60,614 bases of DNA from Deinococcus marmoris (GTDB lineage Bacteria > Deinococcota > Deinococci > Deinococcales > Deinococcaceae), in the NCBI RefSeq assembly GCF_001949125.1, contig NZ_MSTI01000178.1, positions 1 through 60,614 on the forward strand, written 5' to 3'. The position numbers were made by a program, and so were the translations under genes. The notes beneath the pieces were generated by a model, which saw only the letters and a program-made list of their open reading frames with translations, was not told where the DNA came from and made no database searches. Positions 27,101 through 40,776 of the stretch are shown piece after piece (within the stretch, counting starts at the first letter, position 1; the number at the start of each line of letters is the position of its first letter).

Positions 27101-27182
27101 GGTCAAAGGGTCAAAAGGTCTGAGGGTCTAAGGAAGGCCCCGATCTTTTCCCTTAGACCCTTAGACCTTCAGACCCTTAGAC
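27101..27182. repeat. octamer-word hairpin before nuoG
   Basis: Exact octamer phasing: GGTCAAAG, GGTCAAAA, GGTCTGAG, GGTCTAAG, then a loop, then CTTAGACC, CTTAGACC, TTCAGACC, CTTAGAC. The stem of about 31 bp has few mismatches. It ends 8 nt before the GGAGG of nuoG. Confidence 0.92.
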
Positions 27183-27201
27183 AAGCCGCCGGAGGCGCTG
27201 T

Positions 27202-29357
<2,156 letters not shown>

Positions 29358-29358
<1 letters not shown>

Positions 29359-30527
29359 TGCCCGACTGGCTGATCGCCGCCCTGATTACCCTGCTTAAAG
29401 CCGTGCTGGTGGCCCTGGCGCTCCTGACCGCTTTCGCTTACATGACCCTGGTGGAACGCCGCCTGCTGGCCCGCATGCAGATTCGCTGGGGGCCGAACCG
29501 CGTGGGGCCGATGGGCCTGCTGCAACCCCTGGCCGACGCCATTAAAAGCATCTTCAAGGAAGACCTTCAGGTCACGATGGCCGACAAGCTGGTCTACACC
29601 CTCGCGCCGATTCTGGCGATTGGCATGGCCCTGACCGCCTTCGGGGGCATTCCGGCTGGCCCGGCTGGCAGTCTGTTTGGCGCTGATCCCTGGGTCTACA
29701 ACCTGGACGCCGGGATTCTGGCGCTGCTGGCGCTGACCTCTATGGGCGTGTATGGCATCTTCCTGGGCGGCTGGGCCTCCGGCAGCAAGTACCCGATTCT
29801 GGGCGGCCTGCGTTCCAGCGCCCAGATGATCAGCTACGAGCTGGGCATGGGCCTGAGCGTGCTGGGCACGCTGATGCTGATCGGCAGCACCAACTTCCGC
29901 GTGATCGTGGAGTGGCAGGCGCTTCAGGGCTGGACGATTCTGTTTCAGGTCTTCGCCTTCGCCCTGTTTCTGGTCAGTTCCTTCGCGGAAGTCAACCGCA
30001 CCCCCTTTGACCTGCCGGAAGCCGAGCAGGAAATCGTGGCGGGCTACCTGACCGAGTACACCGCGATTAAATGGGCGCTGTTCCAGATGGCCGAGTACGT
30101 GAACATGATGACCGCCTCGGCGCTGATGGCAACATTGTTTTTCGGCGGCTACCGGGGGCCAGTGTTCCTGGATGGCCTGATTCCCGGCATCAGCAGTTGG
30201 CCGATCATCTGGCTGGTGGTCAAGATCGGGTTCTTCCTGTTCCTGTTCATCTGGGTGCGGGCCACGCTGCCCCGTCTGCGCTATGACCAACTGATGCGCT
30301 TCGGCTGGAAGCTGCTGCTGCCGCTGGCGCTGGGCAACACCATGCTGGTGGCCTTTTACCTGGCGTTCCTGCGGCCCTCCGGCCTGGGATTGTGGTTCCT
30401 GGGCCTGCTGAGCCTCGCCGCGCTGCTGGGCCTGTTCGTGATGGGTGACCGCGTGCGGGGACTGTGGAGTGCGCCCGCCGTGCCCAAGGTGCCAGTCAAG
30501 ACGACGCGGCCCGTGGGAGGCGATTGA
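29358..30527 (+). CDS. nuoH: NADH-quinone oxidoreductase subunit H
   Basis: Membrane subunit forming the quinone entry channel. 389 residues, about eight or nine helices. The family blocks [36 protein letters not shown] opening (residues 33-64), [33 protein letters not shown] (about 215) and the C-terminal [15 protein letters not shown] are intact, including the acidic residues of the E-channel. The start codon overlaps the nuoG stop. Confidence 0.97.
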
Positions 30528-30575
30528 GATGGATGGTAATTTCTCGCTAAGTGGCGCTGCATCCTGCTTGCGGTT

Positions 30576-30652
30576 CCCCCCTCTCCTGCGGAGCTGTACC
30601 AGTCCCAGCCTCTCCTGCGGAGCTGTACCAGTCCCCCGCAGGGGGGGAGGAG
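30576..30652. repeat. GC-rich palindromic repeat, copy 2 (first module doubled)
   Basis: The module CTCTCCTGCGGAGCTGTACC occurs twice in tandem (30581 and 30611), each followed by AGTCCC, and closes with a CCCCCGCAGGGGGGG hairpin. It shares this unit with the repeats at 18140, 39535, 54254 and 57807. It sits between nuoH and nuoI. Confidence 0.8.
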
Positions 30653-30660
30653 CTAAAAGC

Positions 30661-30731
30661 CTCAGACCCTCAGACCCTTTGACTCTTAGACTTCTCTCTG
30701 TCCCACAACCCACACCCCACAGCCCACAACC
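30661..30731. repeat. two adjacent right half-arms of word repeats before nuoI
   Basis: 30661-30691 is an octamer-class right arm (CTCAGACC, CTCAGACC, CTTTGACT, CTTAGAC). 30702-30731 is a heptamer-class right arm (CCCACAA, CCCACAC, CCCACAG, CCCACAA, CC). Neither has its left arm nearby. AAAGGAG for nuoI follows 5 nt later. Confidence 0.8.
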
Positions 30732-30748
30732 AAACAAAGGAGCCACAT

Positions 30749-31285
30749 ATGGGCGTTCTTGACATTGCCAAGGGCATGGGCCTGACGCTGGGCAAGCTGT
30801 TCCAGAAGCCCGTGACCGTCAGTTATCCCGAAGAGCGGGCCACCCTGCAACCACGTTTCCGGGGGCGGCACGTCCTGACGCGGCACCCCGGCACGGGTCT
30901 GGAAAAGTGCATCGGCTGTTCGCTGTGCGCCGCCGCCTGCCCGGCCTATGCCATTTACGTGGAGGCCGCCGAGAACGATCCGGCGTCCCCCCACAGCCCC
31001 GGCGAGCGCTACGCCAAGGTCTACGAGATCAACATGCTGCGCTGCATCTTCTGCGGCATGTGCGAGGAAGCCTGCCCCACGGGCGCGGTGGTCATGGGCA
31101 ACGAGTTTGAGATGGCCGATTACCGCTACGGCGATTTCGTGTACGCCAAGGAAGACATGCTGGTGGGCGTGACCGGATCAATCCCCCAGCGCCGCGAGGC
31201 CGCAAAAAGTGGCAAGCCCGTGCGCCTGGGCTTCCAGTTGGACGGCCCGCCGCGCGCAGAGTTGGAGGGGGTGGAGTATCCGTGA
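30749..31285 (+). CDS. nuoI: NADH-quinone oxidoreductase subunit I
   Basis: Ferredoxin-like subunit with clusters N6a and N6b. The 178-residue product has [12 protein letters not shown] (about 52-63) and [12 protein letters not shown] (about 100-111), both complete CxxCxxCxxxCP motifs. ATG 30749 follows AAAGGAG at good spacing. Repeats occupy the whole 221-nt gap before it, so its mRNA leader is highly structured. Confidence 0.97.
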   Translation: MGVLDIAKGMGLTLGKLFQKPVTVSYPEERATLQPRFRGRHVLTRHPGTGLEKCIGCSLCAAACPAYAIYVEAAENDPASPHSPGERYAKVYEINMLRCIFCGMCEEACPTGAVVMGNEFEMADYRYGDFVYAKEDMLVGVTGSIPQRREAAKSGKPVRLGFQLDGPPRAELEGVEYP

Positions 31286-31299
31286 ATTGCTATCGCAAT

Positions 31300-31381
31300 G
31301 GTCTAAGGGTCAAAAGGTCTAAGGGTCAAAGGGAAAATCAGGTTGCTGTTCTTAGACCCTCAGACCCTCAGACCCTTAGAC
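31300..31381. repeat. octamer-word hairpin before nuoJ
   Basis: GGTCTAAG, GGTCAAAA, GGTCTAAG, GGTCAAAG, then a loop, then CTTAGACC, CTCAGACC, CTCAGACC, CTTAGAC. The right arm ends 4 nt before GCCGGAGG, the nuoJ ribosome site, repeating the spacing seen at nuoB and nuoG. Confidence 0.92.
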
Positions 31382-31397
31382 ACGCCGGAGGCGCATC

Positions 31398-32023
<626 letters not shown>

Positions 32024-32024
<1 letters not shown>

Positions 32025-32326
32025 TGGTTCCAACCAGTTACTACATCGCCCTGTCGGGCATTCTTTTTGCCCTGGGCATGGTCGGCGTGCTGACCCGCCG
32101 CACCGCGATCATGGTCTTCCTGAGCGTGGAATTGATGCTGAATGCCTCCAACATCGCGCTGGTGGCCTTTGCCCGTTCGTGGGGAGACCTGACCGGACAG
32201 ACCGCCGTGTTTATCGTGATGACCCTGGCCGCCGCAGAAGTTGCCATCGGCCTCGCCATCATCGTCGCCATCTTCCGCAAGCGCGAGACCACCAACGTGG
32301 ACGATCTCGCGGCGATGAAAGGCTGA
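32024..32326 (+). CDS. nuoK: NADH-quinone oxidoreductase subunit K
   Basis: Three-helix membrane subunit (100 residues), the usual size. The buried glutamates of the proton path are visible in [16 protein letters not shown] (about residue 35) and [13 protein letters not shown] (about 70). Its ATG overlaps the nuoJ stop and nuoL begins at the next base after its stop, indicating tight coupling. Confidence 0.97.
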
Positions 32327-34270
<1,944 letters not shown>

Positions 34271-34363
34271 GGGGAGCCATGTCCTGTTGCTGGATGAGTC
34301 CCTTCATCTCCCTTCCGCTGACCTCGCGGTCTTGCCCTTCGCCCCTCACCCCGGAGGCCCCCC

Positions 34364-35806
34364 ATGTTTGATCCCCAATGGCTTCCCACCATCATGATTT
34401 TCCTGCCGCTGCTGGGCAGCTTGCTGATCCTGGTCACGCCGGGCCGCTGGCGCGACGAGGTGGCCGGGTTTATGGCCGCCGTCACCCTGGGCCTGGGCCT
34501 GATGATCTGGTACGCGGGCGGCTCCGGGTTGCTGAGCCTGAACTGGATTCCGGCACTGGGCATCACCTACAGCGTGGAATTGTCGGGCGTCAGTCTGGCG
34601 CTGGCGATGGTGACGGCGTTCATGTCGTTTATTGCCGTGCTGTACGCGGCGCGGCGCATCCCGAACCCCGGCACGATGCTGGCGCTGATCCTGGCGATGG
34701 AAACCGGGCTGTTGGGCATCTTCGCCGCGCGGGACCTGATTCTGTTTTACGTCTTCTTTGAAGATGCCTTGCTGCCCTCCCTGCTCATGCTGGCGATTTA
34801 CGGCAAGGCGCACCGGATGCGGGCGCTGGTCAAGTTCGCGGCCTACACGCTGTTCGGCAGCCTGCTGATGCTGGTGAGCATCATCGGCGTGCGCTACCTG
34901 GGCGGCAGCCCGACATTCGCGCTGGTGGACCTCAAGCAGCATCTGGTGACGGGTCCGGCGCAGACGTGGCTGTACATCGGCTTCCTGACGGCGATGGCGG
35001 TCAAGCTGCCGCTGTGGCCGCTGCACGCGTGGCTGCCCGACTTTCACGAGCAGAACCACGACAGCGGCATTCCTGACGTGATGGGCACGCTGTACAAGGT
35101 GGGGGGCTATGGCCTGTTCACCTTCGCCATTCCGCTGTTCCCCGATGCCTCGCTGGAACTGCGCCCGATCCTGATGGGACTCGCGGCCTTCACCGCGCTG
35201 TATTCCGCCTGGATCGCCTTCGGGCAGAAGGACTGGAAACGGCTGCTGGCCTACGCGGGCCTGTCTCACATGGGCTTCGTGGCGCTGGGCGTGTTCTCGC
35301 TTAACGAGACCGCCGTGATCGGCGCGATGTACCTGCTGGCCTTCCAGAACCTGTACACCGGGGCGCTGTTTCTGAGCGTGGGCATGGTGCAGGAGCGCAT
35401 CGGCAGCCTGGACACCCGTGTGGGCGGCCTGATGACCGGGGCCGGAGCTTTGGGCGGCATGACGATGGCCCTGTGGTTCGCGTCCATCGCCGTGCCGGGC
35501 TTTGCCGGGTTCATCGGTGAGTTCTCGGTGCTGCTGGGCGCGTATCAGGTGTCGCCGTGGCTGGCTTTTACGGCGGGCCTGACCGTCATCGCCGCCGCCG
35601 CTTACGCCCTCACCGCTTTTCAGACCACCTTCTGGCAATCGCGTCCGCTGGGCGGGGTGGTGGTGCGGGACCTCGTGCATACCGAGTGGCTGATCCTGGG
35701 ATTGCCGCTGGCCGTCGCTATCTTCTTCGGCGTGTACAGCGCCCCGGCCCTGAACCTGATGCAACCCGCCGTGAAATCTGTTCTCGCTGCCCTGGGAGGT
35801 AACTGA
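34364..35806 (+). CDS. nuoM: NADH-quinone oxidoreductase subunit M
   Basis: Antiporter-like membrane subunit, 480 residues. FYVFFEDALLPSLLMLAIYG (helix-5 Glu, about 130), KLPLWPLHAWLPDFHEQNHDSG (about 210) and LLAYAGLSHMGFVALG (about 295) are conserved proton-path segments. ATG 34364 follows CCGGAGG. The 93-nt gap from nuoL is unusual for this tight operon and holds no word repeat or clear hairpin. Confidence 0.96.
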   Translation: MFDPQWLPTIMIFLPLLGSLLILVTPGRWRDEVAGFMAAVTLGLGLMIWYAGGSGLLSLNWIPALGITYSVELSGVSLALAMVTAFMSFIAVLYAARRIPNPGTMLALILAMETGLLGIFAARDLILFYVFFEDALLPSLLMLAIYGKAHRMRALVKFAAYTLFGSLLMLVSIIGVRYLGGSPTFALVDLKQHLVTGPAQTWLYIGFLTAMAVKLPLWPLHAWLPDFHEQNHDSGIPDVMGTLYKVGGYGLFTFAIPLFPDASLELRPILMGLAAFTALYSAWIAFGQKDWKRLLAYAGLSHMGFVALGVFSLNETAVIGAMYLLAFQNLYTGALFLSVGMVQERIGSLDTRVGGLMTGAGALGGMTMALWFASIAVPGFAGFIGEFSVLLGAYQVSPWLAFTAGLTVIAAAAYALTAFQTTFWQSRPLGGVVVRDLVHTEWLILGLPLAVAIFFGVYSAPALNLMQPAVKSVLAALGGN

Positions 35807-35807
35807 C

Positions 35808-37271
35808 ATGCCTCAACTCGTCGCACCGGATGTCGCCTTTCTGCCCATGTTGCCCATTCTGCTGGTGCTGGCTGGCGCACTGATCAGCACCCTGCTGGGC
35901 TTCTGGGTCAGCCGCCGCACGCTAACCGCCATCAACATCGTCACCGTGATCCTCTCGGGCGCGAGCATGATGTACCTGTGGAACCGGGGTCTGACATCCT
36001 TTGCCGGAAGCTTGCAGGCCGACAACGCCGCCGTTCTGCTGGGCCTGACCATTCTGGTGGGTACCCTGATGACCCTGCTGGTGTCGCTGGATACCGCGTG
36101 GCGCGAGCGGGTGTCATTCCCCGAATTTGACGCCATGATGATGTACGCCGTGACCGGCTGCCTGCTGATCGTGTTTTCCGGCGATCTGATCGTGATGCTG
36201 ATCGGGCTGGAGATCATGAGTCTGGCGGGCTACGTGCTGGCCACTTTCCAGGGTTCGCGCCGCGCCGAGGAATCGGGCCTGAAGTACTTCCTGCTGGGCG
36301 CGGTGGGCAGCGCCACCCTCATTTACGGCATTGCCTTCGTCTACGGCGCAACTGGCAGCCTCAACTACGCCGCCATCGCCGCGAAGGTGGGCAGCGTGAG
36401 CAACCTGACGCCCGACAACGCGGGCATTCTGGTGGGCGGCAGTCTGTTGCTGCTGGCGGGCTTCGGCTTCAAGATCGCCCTGGTTCCCTTTCACCAGTGG
36501 ACGCCGGATGTGTACAGCGGCACGTCCACCACCACCTTCCTGTTCCTGAGTACCGTGATCAAGGTGGCGGCCTTTGCCGGAATGCTGCGCGTTTTTGGCG
36601 GCGCGCTGCACGACGCGCCCGGCTGGACCAGCGTCTTGCAGGTGCTGACGGCGGCCACGCTGATCATCGGGAACACGGCGGCGCTGCTCCAGGTCAATTT
36701 CAAGCGCATGCTGGCGTATTCCGCCGTGGCCCACACCGGTTTCCTGGCGATGTGCCTGCTGGGCACGCCGGAACTGGGCGGCGCGGCGCTGGGCTACTAC
36801 CTGCTGGTCTACACCCTGATGACCGGTGCGGCCCTGGCCGTCCTGGCCGCCCTCCAGCGCACCGAGGCTGGCTTTGAGATCAGCGACATGCGCGGGCTGT
36901 ACTACCGCCATCCCGGCTACGCCATCGCGCTGTCGGTGTGTCTGGCGTCGCTGGCAGGGTTGCCGCCCTTCGCGGGTTTCTTCGGCAAGTATCTGGCGTT
37001 CCAGGCCGCCTTCCAGAACGGCTACGTGTGGATCAGCGTGCTGGCCGCGATCACCAGCGTGGCCGCGCTGATCTACTATCTGCGCCCCGCCATGCTGATG
37101 TTCATGCCAGACCGCACCCCGGCGCGGGAATACCTGCACGGCCAGCGCTTCCCCACCACCTTCACCGTGGGGCTGGGCGTGGCGGGCATCACCGTGCTGG
37201 GCATCCTGCCGAACGTCTGGTATAGCTGGGTGGCCAATCCGGCGATCTGGCAGTTCCTGGCCGGGCGGTAG
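35808..37271 (+). CDS. nuoN: NADH-quinone oxidoreductase subunit N
   Basis: Third antiporter-like membrane subunit, 487 residues. FSGDLIVMLIGLEIMSLAGYVLATF (helix-5 Glu, about 130), FKIALVPFHQWTPDVYSG (about 225), KRMLAYSAVAHTGF and SLAGLPPFAGFFGKYLAF are typical. ATG 35808 lies one base past the nuoM stop, with GGGAGG upstream. It ends the operon; a terminator follows 30 nt later. Confidence 0.96.
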   Translation: MPQLVAPDVAFLPMLPILLVLAGALISTLLGFWVSRRTLTAINIVTVILSGASMMYLWNRGLTSFAGSLQADNAAVLLGLTILVGTLMTLLVSLDTAWRERVSFPEFDAMMMYAVTGCLLIVFSGDLIVMLIGLEIMSLAGYVLATFQGSRRAEESGLKYFLLGAVGSATLIYGIAFVYGATGSLNYAAIAAKVGSVSNLTPDNAGILVGGSLLLLAGFGFKIALVPFHQWTPDVYSGTSTTTFLFLSTVIKVAAFAGMLRVFGGALHDAPGWTSVLQVLTAATLIIGNTAALLQVNFKRMLAYSAVAHTGFLAMCLLGTPELGGAALGYYLLVYTLMTGAALAVLAALQRTEAGFEISDMRGLYYRHPGYAIALSVCLASLAGLPPFAGFFGKYLAFQAAFQNGYVWISVLAAITSVAALIYYLRPAMLMFMPDRTPAREYLHGQRFPTTFTVGLGVAGITVLGILPNVWYSWVANPAIWQFLAGR

Positions 37272-37301
37272 CCAGCCGGGCCTCAGAAGGATTGTTCGCT
37301 T

Positions 37302-37330
37302 CCCCCTTTCCCGTGTGGAGAGGGGGTTTT
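37302..37330 (+). terminator. terminator of the nuo operon
   Basis: CCCCCTTTCC (37302-37311) pairs with GGAGAGGGGG (37317-37326) apart from a short internal mismatch, with a 5-nt loop and TTTTCTTT after it. It is the first clear plus-strand terminator after nuoN. Confidence 0.85.
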
Positions 37331-37451
37331 CTTTGGTCAGATTGTTGACACTTTCTAAAGCCTCGCCGTAGGCGTTCACGCAGGAGGGGCGGTGGCCTGT
37401 CCCTAGACTGGACGGCATGTTCAATTTGAGTGAAGGTCAAAGGATTCGCTT

Positions 37452-37982
37452 GTGACGACGAATGAGAGAGAGGCCGTCCTCGCCATGCTGAATTCGGCGC
37501 ACGTCACGGAGCCGACGCGGCGGGCGCTGCTGGAACGCCTGGATGCCCGGCATGGGCGCGAGTTTTTTGATGAGGCGGAGTTCGGGCGGTTGCGAGCGCT
37601 GGCCGTGCGCCTCGTTCCCCATGACCCCGCCGAGATGGACCTGACAGGCACGGTGGACCACCGCCTGATCGTGGGCATCGGCGACGGCTGGCGTTATGCC
37701 GACGCCCTGCCAGACGGTGAGGCATACCGGGAATTGCTGGCCTCGTTGCCAGAAGGCTTTGAGACTCTGGATGGCGATGCTCAGGACGCGGTCATCCCCG
37801 CTGTCCAGTCCTCCCACTCGCACACCTTTGAAGACCTGCTGGCCGAATTGACTGAGGCGTTCATGGCGCATCCGCTGACGCAGTACCGCTTCGGCTACGC
37901 GGGCTTCGCGGATGCGCCCGAGTGGCCCCACGTCGGCCCGAATGAACTAGAACCACGCGAGGTTGCGTATGGCCCCCAGTAA
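37452..37982 (+). CDS. gluconate 2-dehydrogenase subunit 3-like protein
   Basis: The 176-residue protein starts at GTG 37452 after AAAGGA. GDGWRYADALPDGEAYRELL and the closing PLTQYRFGYAGFADAPEWP resemble the small subunit partnered with GMC-type membrane-associated dehydrogenases. No signal peptide is seen at this start. It overlaps the GMC gene by 14 nt, so the two products probably form a complex. The sugar or polyol oxidised is unknown. Confidence 0.7.
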   Translation: MTTNEREAVLAMLNSAHVTEPTRRALLERLDARHGREFFDEAEFGRLRALAVRLVPHDPAEMDLTGTVDHRLIVGIGDGWRYADALPDGEAYRELLASLPEGFETLDGDAQDAVIPAVQSSHSHTFEDLLAELTEAFMAHPLTQYRFGYAGFADAPEWPHVGPNELEPREVAYGPQ

Positions 37983-39507
37983 TTCTCTGCCCACCGATCT
38001 GGACGTGCTGGTGATCGGTACAGGTGCGGGCGGCGCACCGTTGCTGGCGCGTCTGGCGCAGGCTGGCCTGAAGGTGGCCGCGCTGGAAGCAGGCGTGCGC
38101 CACCCGCCCGAGGGGATTGCTACCGATGAAGTCGCGCAATTGGGGCTGTTCTGGACGGATGAGCGCCTCTCTGCGGGCAACGATCCGGTGGGGTTCGGGC
38201 GCAACAACAGCGGGCGCGGCGTGGGGGGCAGCACCCTCCACTACACCGCCTACACGCCGCGTGCCCAGCCGGACGACTTGAAATTGCGGACCGAGTTCGG
38301 GCAGGGCGAGGACTGGCCGCTGGAATTCTCCGAGCTGGAGCCGTATTACGACGAGCTGGAATATTTTCTGGGCGTCTCCGGTCCTGCCGACTACCCCTGG
38401 GGGCCACAGCGCAGGCGGGCCTACCGTCACCCGCCGCTGCCGCTGAACGGGGCCGCCCGGCTGATGCAGAAAGCCTGCGCCGAGATCGGCATGCGGACCT
38501 CGCCCGCCGCCAACGCCGCCCTCAGCCGCCCGCAGGAGCAGGAGGGCTACGGCACGCGCCACACCTGCACAAACCGGGGGTTCTGTCAGGCGGGCTGCTC
38601 CATTGGCGCGAAAGCCAGCATGGACGTGACTTTCCTGGCGCTGGCCGAGGCGCACGGCGCGCAGATCGTGGACGGCGCACAGGTCACCGCTCTGACCATG
38701 AGGGATGGGCGCGTGACCGGCGCTGAATTCATGCGTGGGCAAGAGCTGGAGCATCTGTCCGCCAAGACGGTCATTCTCGCCGCCGGAGCGGTAGAAACGC
38801 CGCGCCTGCTGCTGATGAACGGCCTCGCCAACAGCAGCGGGCAGGTGGGACGCAATTTCATGGCGCATGTCGGGATGCAGGTCTGGGGGCAGGTGGAGGA
38901 TGATCTGCGCCCCTACAAGGGCATCCCCGGCGGCCTGATCAGCGAGGACACCCACCGCGTCCCCGGTCTGATCGGCGGCTACCTGCTGCAATCGCTGGGC
39001 GTGATGCCCGTGACCTACGCCACGCAGTACGCACGCGGCACGCTGAAGTGGGGGCCGGAGCTGATCCAGCACTTGGGCGGCTACAACCACGTCGCCGGAA
39101 TCAACGTGCTGGGCGAGTGCCTGCCCTACGAACACAATTATCTGGAACTCTCGGATGAGCTGGACGGGCGCGGGCTGCCCAAGCCGCGCATCCACTTCTC
39201 CTTCGGTGAGAACGAGAAGAAGATGAATGCCCACGCCGAGGCCCTGATGCGTGACCTGTGGGGCCGGATCGGCGCGCGAGATGTGTGGGCGCTGCCCCGC
39301 GCCGCACACACGCTGGGTACGGCCCGCATGGGTGCAGACCCCGAAACCAGCGTCGTCAACCCGTTTGGCCGCACGCATGACATAGAGAACCTGTGGATCT
39401 GCGACAACTCCACCTTCACCAGCTCTCTGAGCGTCAACCCCGCCCTGACCCAGATGGCCCTGAGTCTGCGAACGGCGGACGCGTTGATCGGGGAGTTGAA
39501 GAACTGA
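37969..39507 (+). CDS. GMC-family FAD oxidoreductase (gluconate dehydrogenase-type large subunit)
   Basis: Oxidises an alcohol or sugar using FAD. ATG 37969 is preferred because GCGAGG lies 8 nt upstream; a TTG two codons earlier is the alternative. The 512-residue product has the Rossmann VLVIGTGAGGAPLLARL (about 11-27), FGRNNSGRGVGGSTLHY, ILAAGAVETPRLLLMNG (about 265) and a C-terminal WALPRAAHTLGTARMG with the active-site His, then NPALTQMAL. The cysteine-rich CTNRGFCQAGC resembles the gluconate/2-ketogluconate dehydrogenase group. Confidence 0.85.
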   Translation: MAPSNSLPTDLDVLVIGTGAGGAPLLARLAQAGLKVAALEAGVRHPPEGIATDEVAQLGLFWTDERLSAGNDPVGFGRNNSGRGVGGSTLHYTAYTPRAQPDDLKLRTEFGQGEDWPLEFSELEPYYDELEYFLGVSGPADYPWGPQRRRAYRHPPLPLNGAARLMQKACAEIGMRTSPAANAALSRPQEQEGYGTRHTCTNRGFCQAGCSIGAKASMDVTFLALAEAHGAQIVDGAQVTALTMRDGRVTGAEFMRGQELEHLSAKTVILAAGAVETPRLLLMNGLANSSGQVGRNFMAHVGMQVWGQVEDDLRPYKGIPGGLISEDTHRVPGLIGGYLLQSLGVMPVTYATQYARGTLKWGPELIQHLGGYNHVAGINVLGECLPYEHNYLELSDELDGRGLPKPRIHFSFGENEKKMNAHAEALMRDLWGRIGARDVWALPRAAHTLGTARMGADPETSVVNPFGRTHDIENLWICDNSTFTSSLSVNPALTQMALSLRTADALIGELKN

Positions 39508-39534
39508 GCGACTGAGTTTGAGCTGCGCTTTTAA

Positions 39535-39590
39535 CTCCTCCTCACCTGCGGGGGAGGCTGGGACTGGTAAAGCTCCGTAGGAGAGGGGGA
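39535..39590. repeat. GC-rich palindromic repeat, copy 3 (inverted)
   Basis: Read on the minus strand it gives CCCCCTCTCCTACGGAGC, TTTACCAGTCCCAGCC and then CCCCCGCAGG, the same order as at 30576-30652. It lies between the GMC and Gfo/Idh/MocA genes. Confidence 0.75.
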
Positions 39591-39644
39591 GCCGCAAACG
39601 CCTTCCCAGCGCTACCCGAACAACTTTCACCCAAAGGAGTCTCC

Positions 39645-40775
39645 ATGACCCATCAGAACACCCCCGAACGCAAAGACCTCCAGCCCCTGCCCAAACCTAA
39701 AAAAGAGCAGGTTGGCTACGCCGTGCTGGGTATCGGCGCGCTGACCATTGACGAGTTGCTGCCCGCCTTCGCCGTGGGCCAGCGTTCAAAACTGGCGGCG
39801 GTGGTCAGTGACGATCACGAGAAGGCCGTGGCAACCGCTCTCGCCTACGGCCTGACCGAGGCGGATGCCTACGACTATGACCGCTTCGAGGAACTCCAGA
39901 GCCGTGCCGATGTTCACGCCGTCTATATCGTGCTGCCCAATACTCTGCACCGCGAGTACACCGAGCGGGCCGCGAAGATCGGCAAGCATGTGCTGAGCGA
40001 GAAGCCGCTGGCCGGGAATCTGGAGGACGCCGAGGCGATGGTCAGGGTCTGCGCCGAACATGGCGTCAAGCTGATGACCGCTTACCGCTGCCAGTACACC
40101 CCGCACCACTGGCGGGCGCGTGATCTGATCCAGAATGGCGATCTGGGCAGGATTAAACTGATCCACTCGGTCAATGTGCAACTGGAAACAGACCCGGACC
40201 AGTGGCGGCTCAAGGACAAGCTGGCGGGCGGCGGTTCGCTGCTGGACGTGGGCCTGTACTGCCTGAACACCATCCGGTTCCTGCTGGCCGAGGAGCCGTC
40301 CGAGGTCTACGCCCAGACCTACAGCACCCCGGATGACGAGCGCTTCAAGGAAGTCGAGGAAACCGTGGCGTGGCAGATGACCTTTCCCAGCGGCGTGATC
40401 GCCCAGTGCATCTGCTCCTACGGCGCGTCCCACACCCGTTCGCTGGACGTATTCGGCACGGACGCCCGCATGACGCTGGACCCCGCCTTCGACTACACCG
40501 ACCTGCGCCTGAACGTGCAGACCCCGGAAACTGTCACTGAACATCTGTTGCCCGAAATGGACCAGTTTGCGCTGGAAATAGATCACTTTTCGGCGTGTAT
40601 TGAGGAAGACCGCCAGCCGTTTACCCCCGGCGAGGAAGGCTTGCAGGACCAGAAACTGATGGCCGCGATTTACCAGTCGGCGCGTGAGGGCAGGCCCATC
40701 AAGCTGGAAAAGATGGAGAAGAAGGACGCCTTCCGGGGTTCGCCGCCCAATCAGGACTTTGCTGAGCGGGCCTGA
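39645..40775 (+). CDS. Gfo/Idh/MocA-family oxidoreductase
   Basis: NAD(P)-dependent sugar or polyol oxidoreductase, 376 residues. The Rossmann strand VGYAVLGIGALTIDELLPAF (about 23-42) and the family signature VLSEKPLAGNLEDAE (about 115-129, catalytic Lys in EKP) are followed by a C-terminal alpha/beta sheet domain with GGSLLDVGLYCLN. It resembles glucose-fructose oxidoreductase. ATG 39645 follows AAAGGAG. One base separates it from the hydrolase gene. Confidence 0.85.
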   Translation: MTHQNTPERKDLQPLPKPKKEQVGYAVLGIGALTIDELLPAFAVGQRSKLAAVVSDDHEKAVATALAYGLTEADAYDYDRFEELQSRADVHAVYIVLPNTLHREYTERAAKIGKHVLSEKPLAGNLEDAEAMVRVCAEHGVKLMTAYRCQYTPHHWRARDLIQNGDLGRIKLIHSVNVQLETDPDQWRLKDKLAGGGSLLDVGLYCLNTIRFLLAEEPSEVYAQTYSTPDDERFKEVEETVAWQMTFPSGVIAQCICSYGASHTRSLDVFGTDARMTLDPAFDYTDLRLNVQTPETVTEHLLPEMDQFALEIDHFSACIEEDRQPFTPGEEGLQDQKLMAAIYQSAREGRPIKLEKMEKKDAFRGSPPNQDFAERA

Positions 40776-40776
40776 G

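Noticed and set aside
34346..35809. 487-codon open frame opposite nuoM
   Set aside because: Antisense to a conserved gene, with compositional bias only.
37345..37380. TTGACA at 37345 as a promoter for the GMC cluster
   Set aside because: No acceptable -10 hexamer lies 16-18 nt downstream; TAGACT at 37404 is too far to pair with it.
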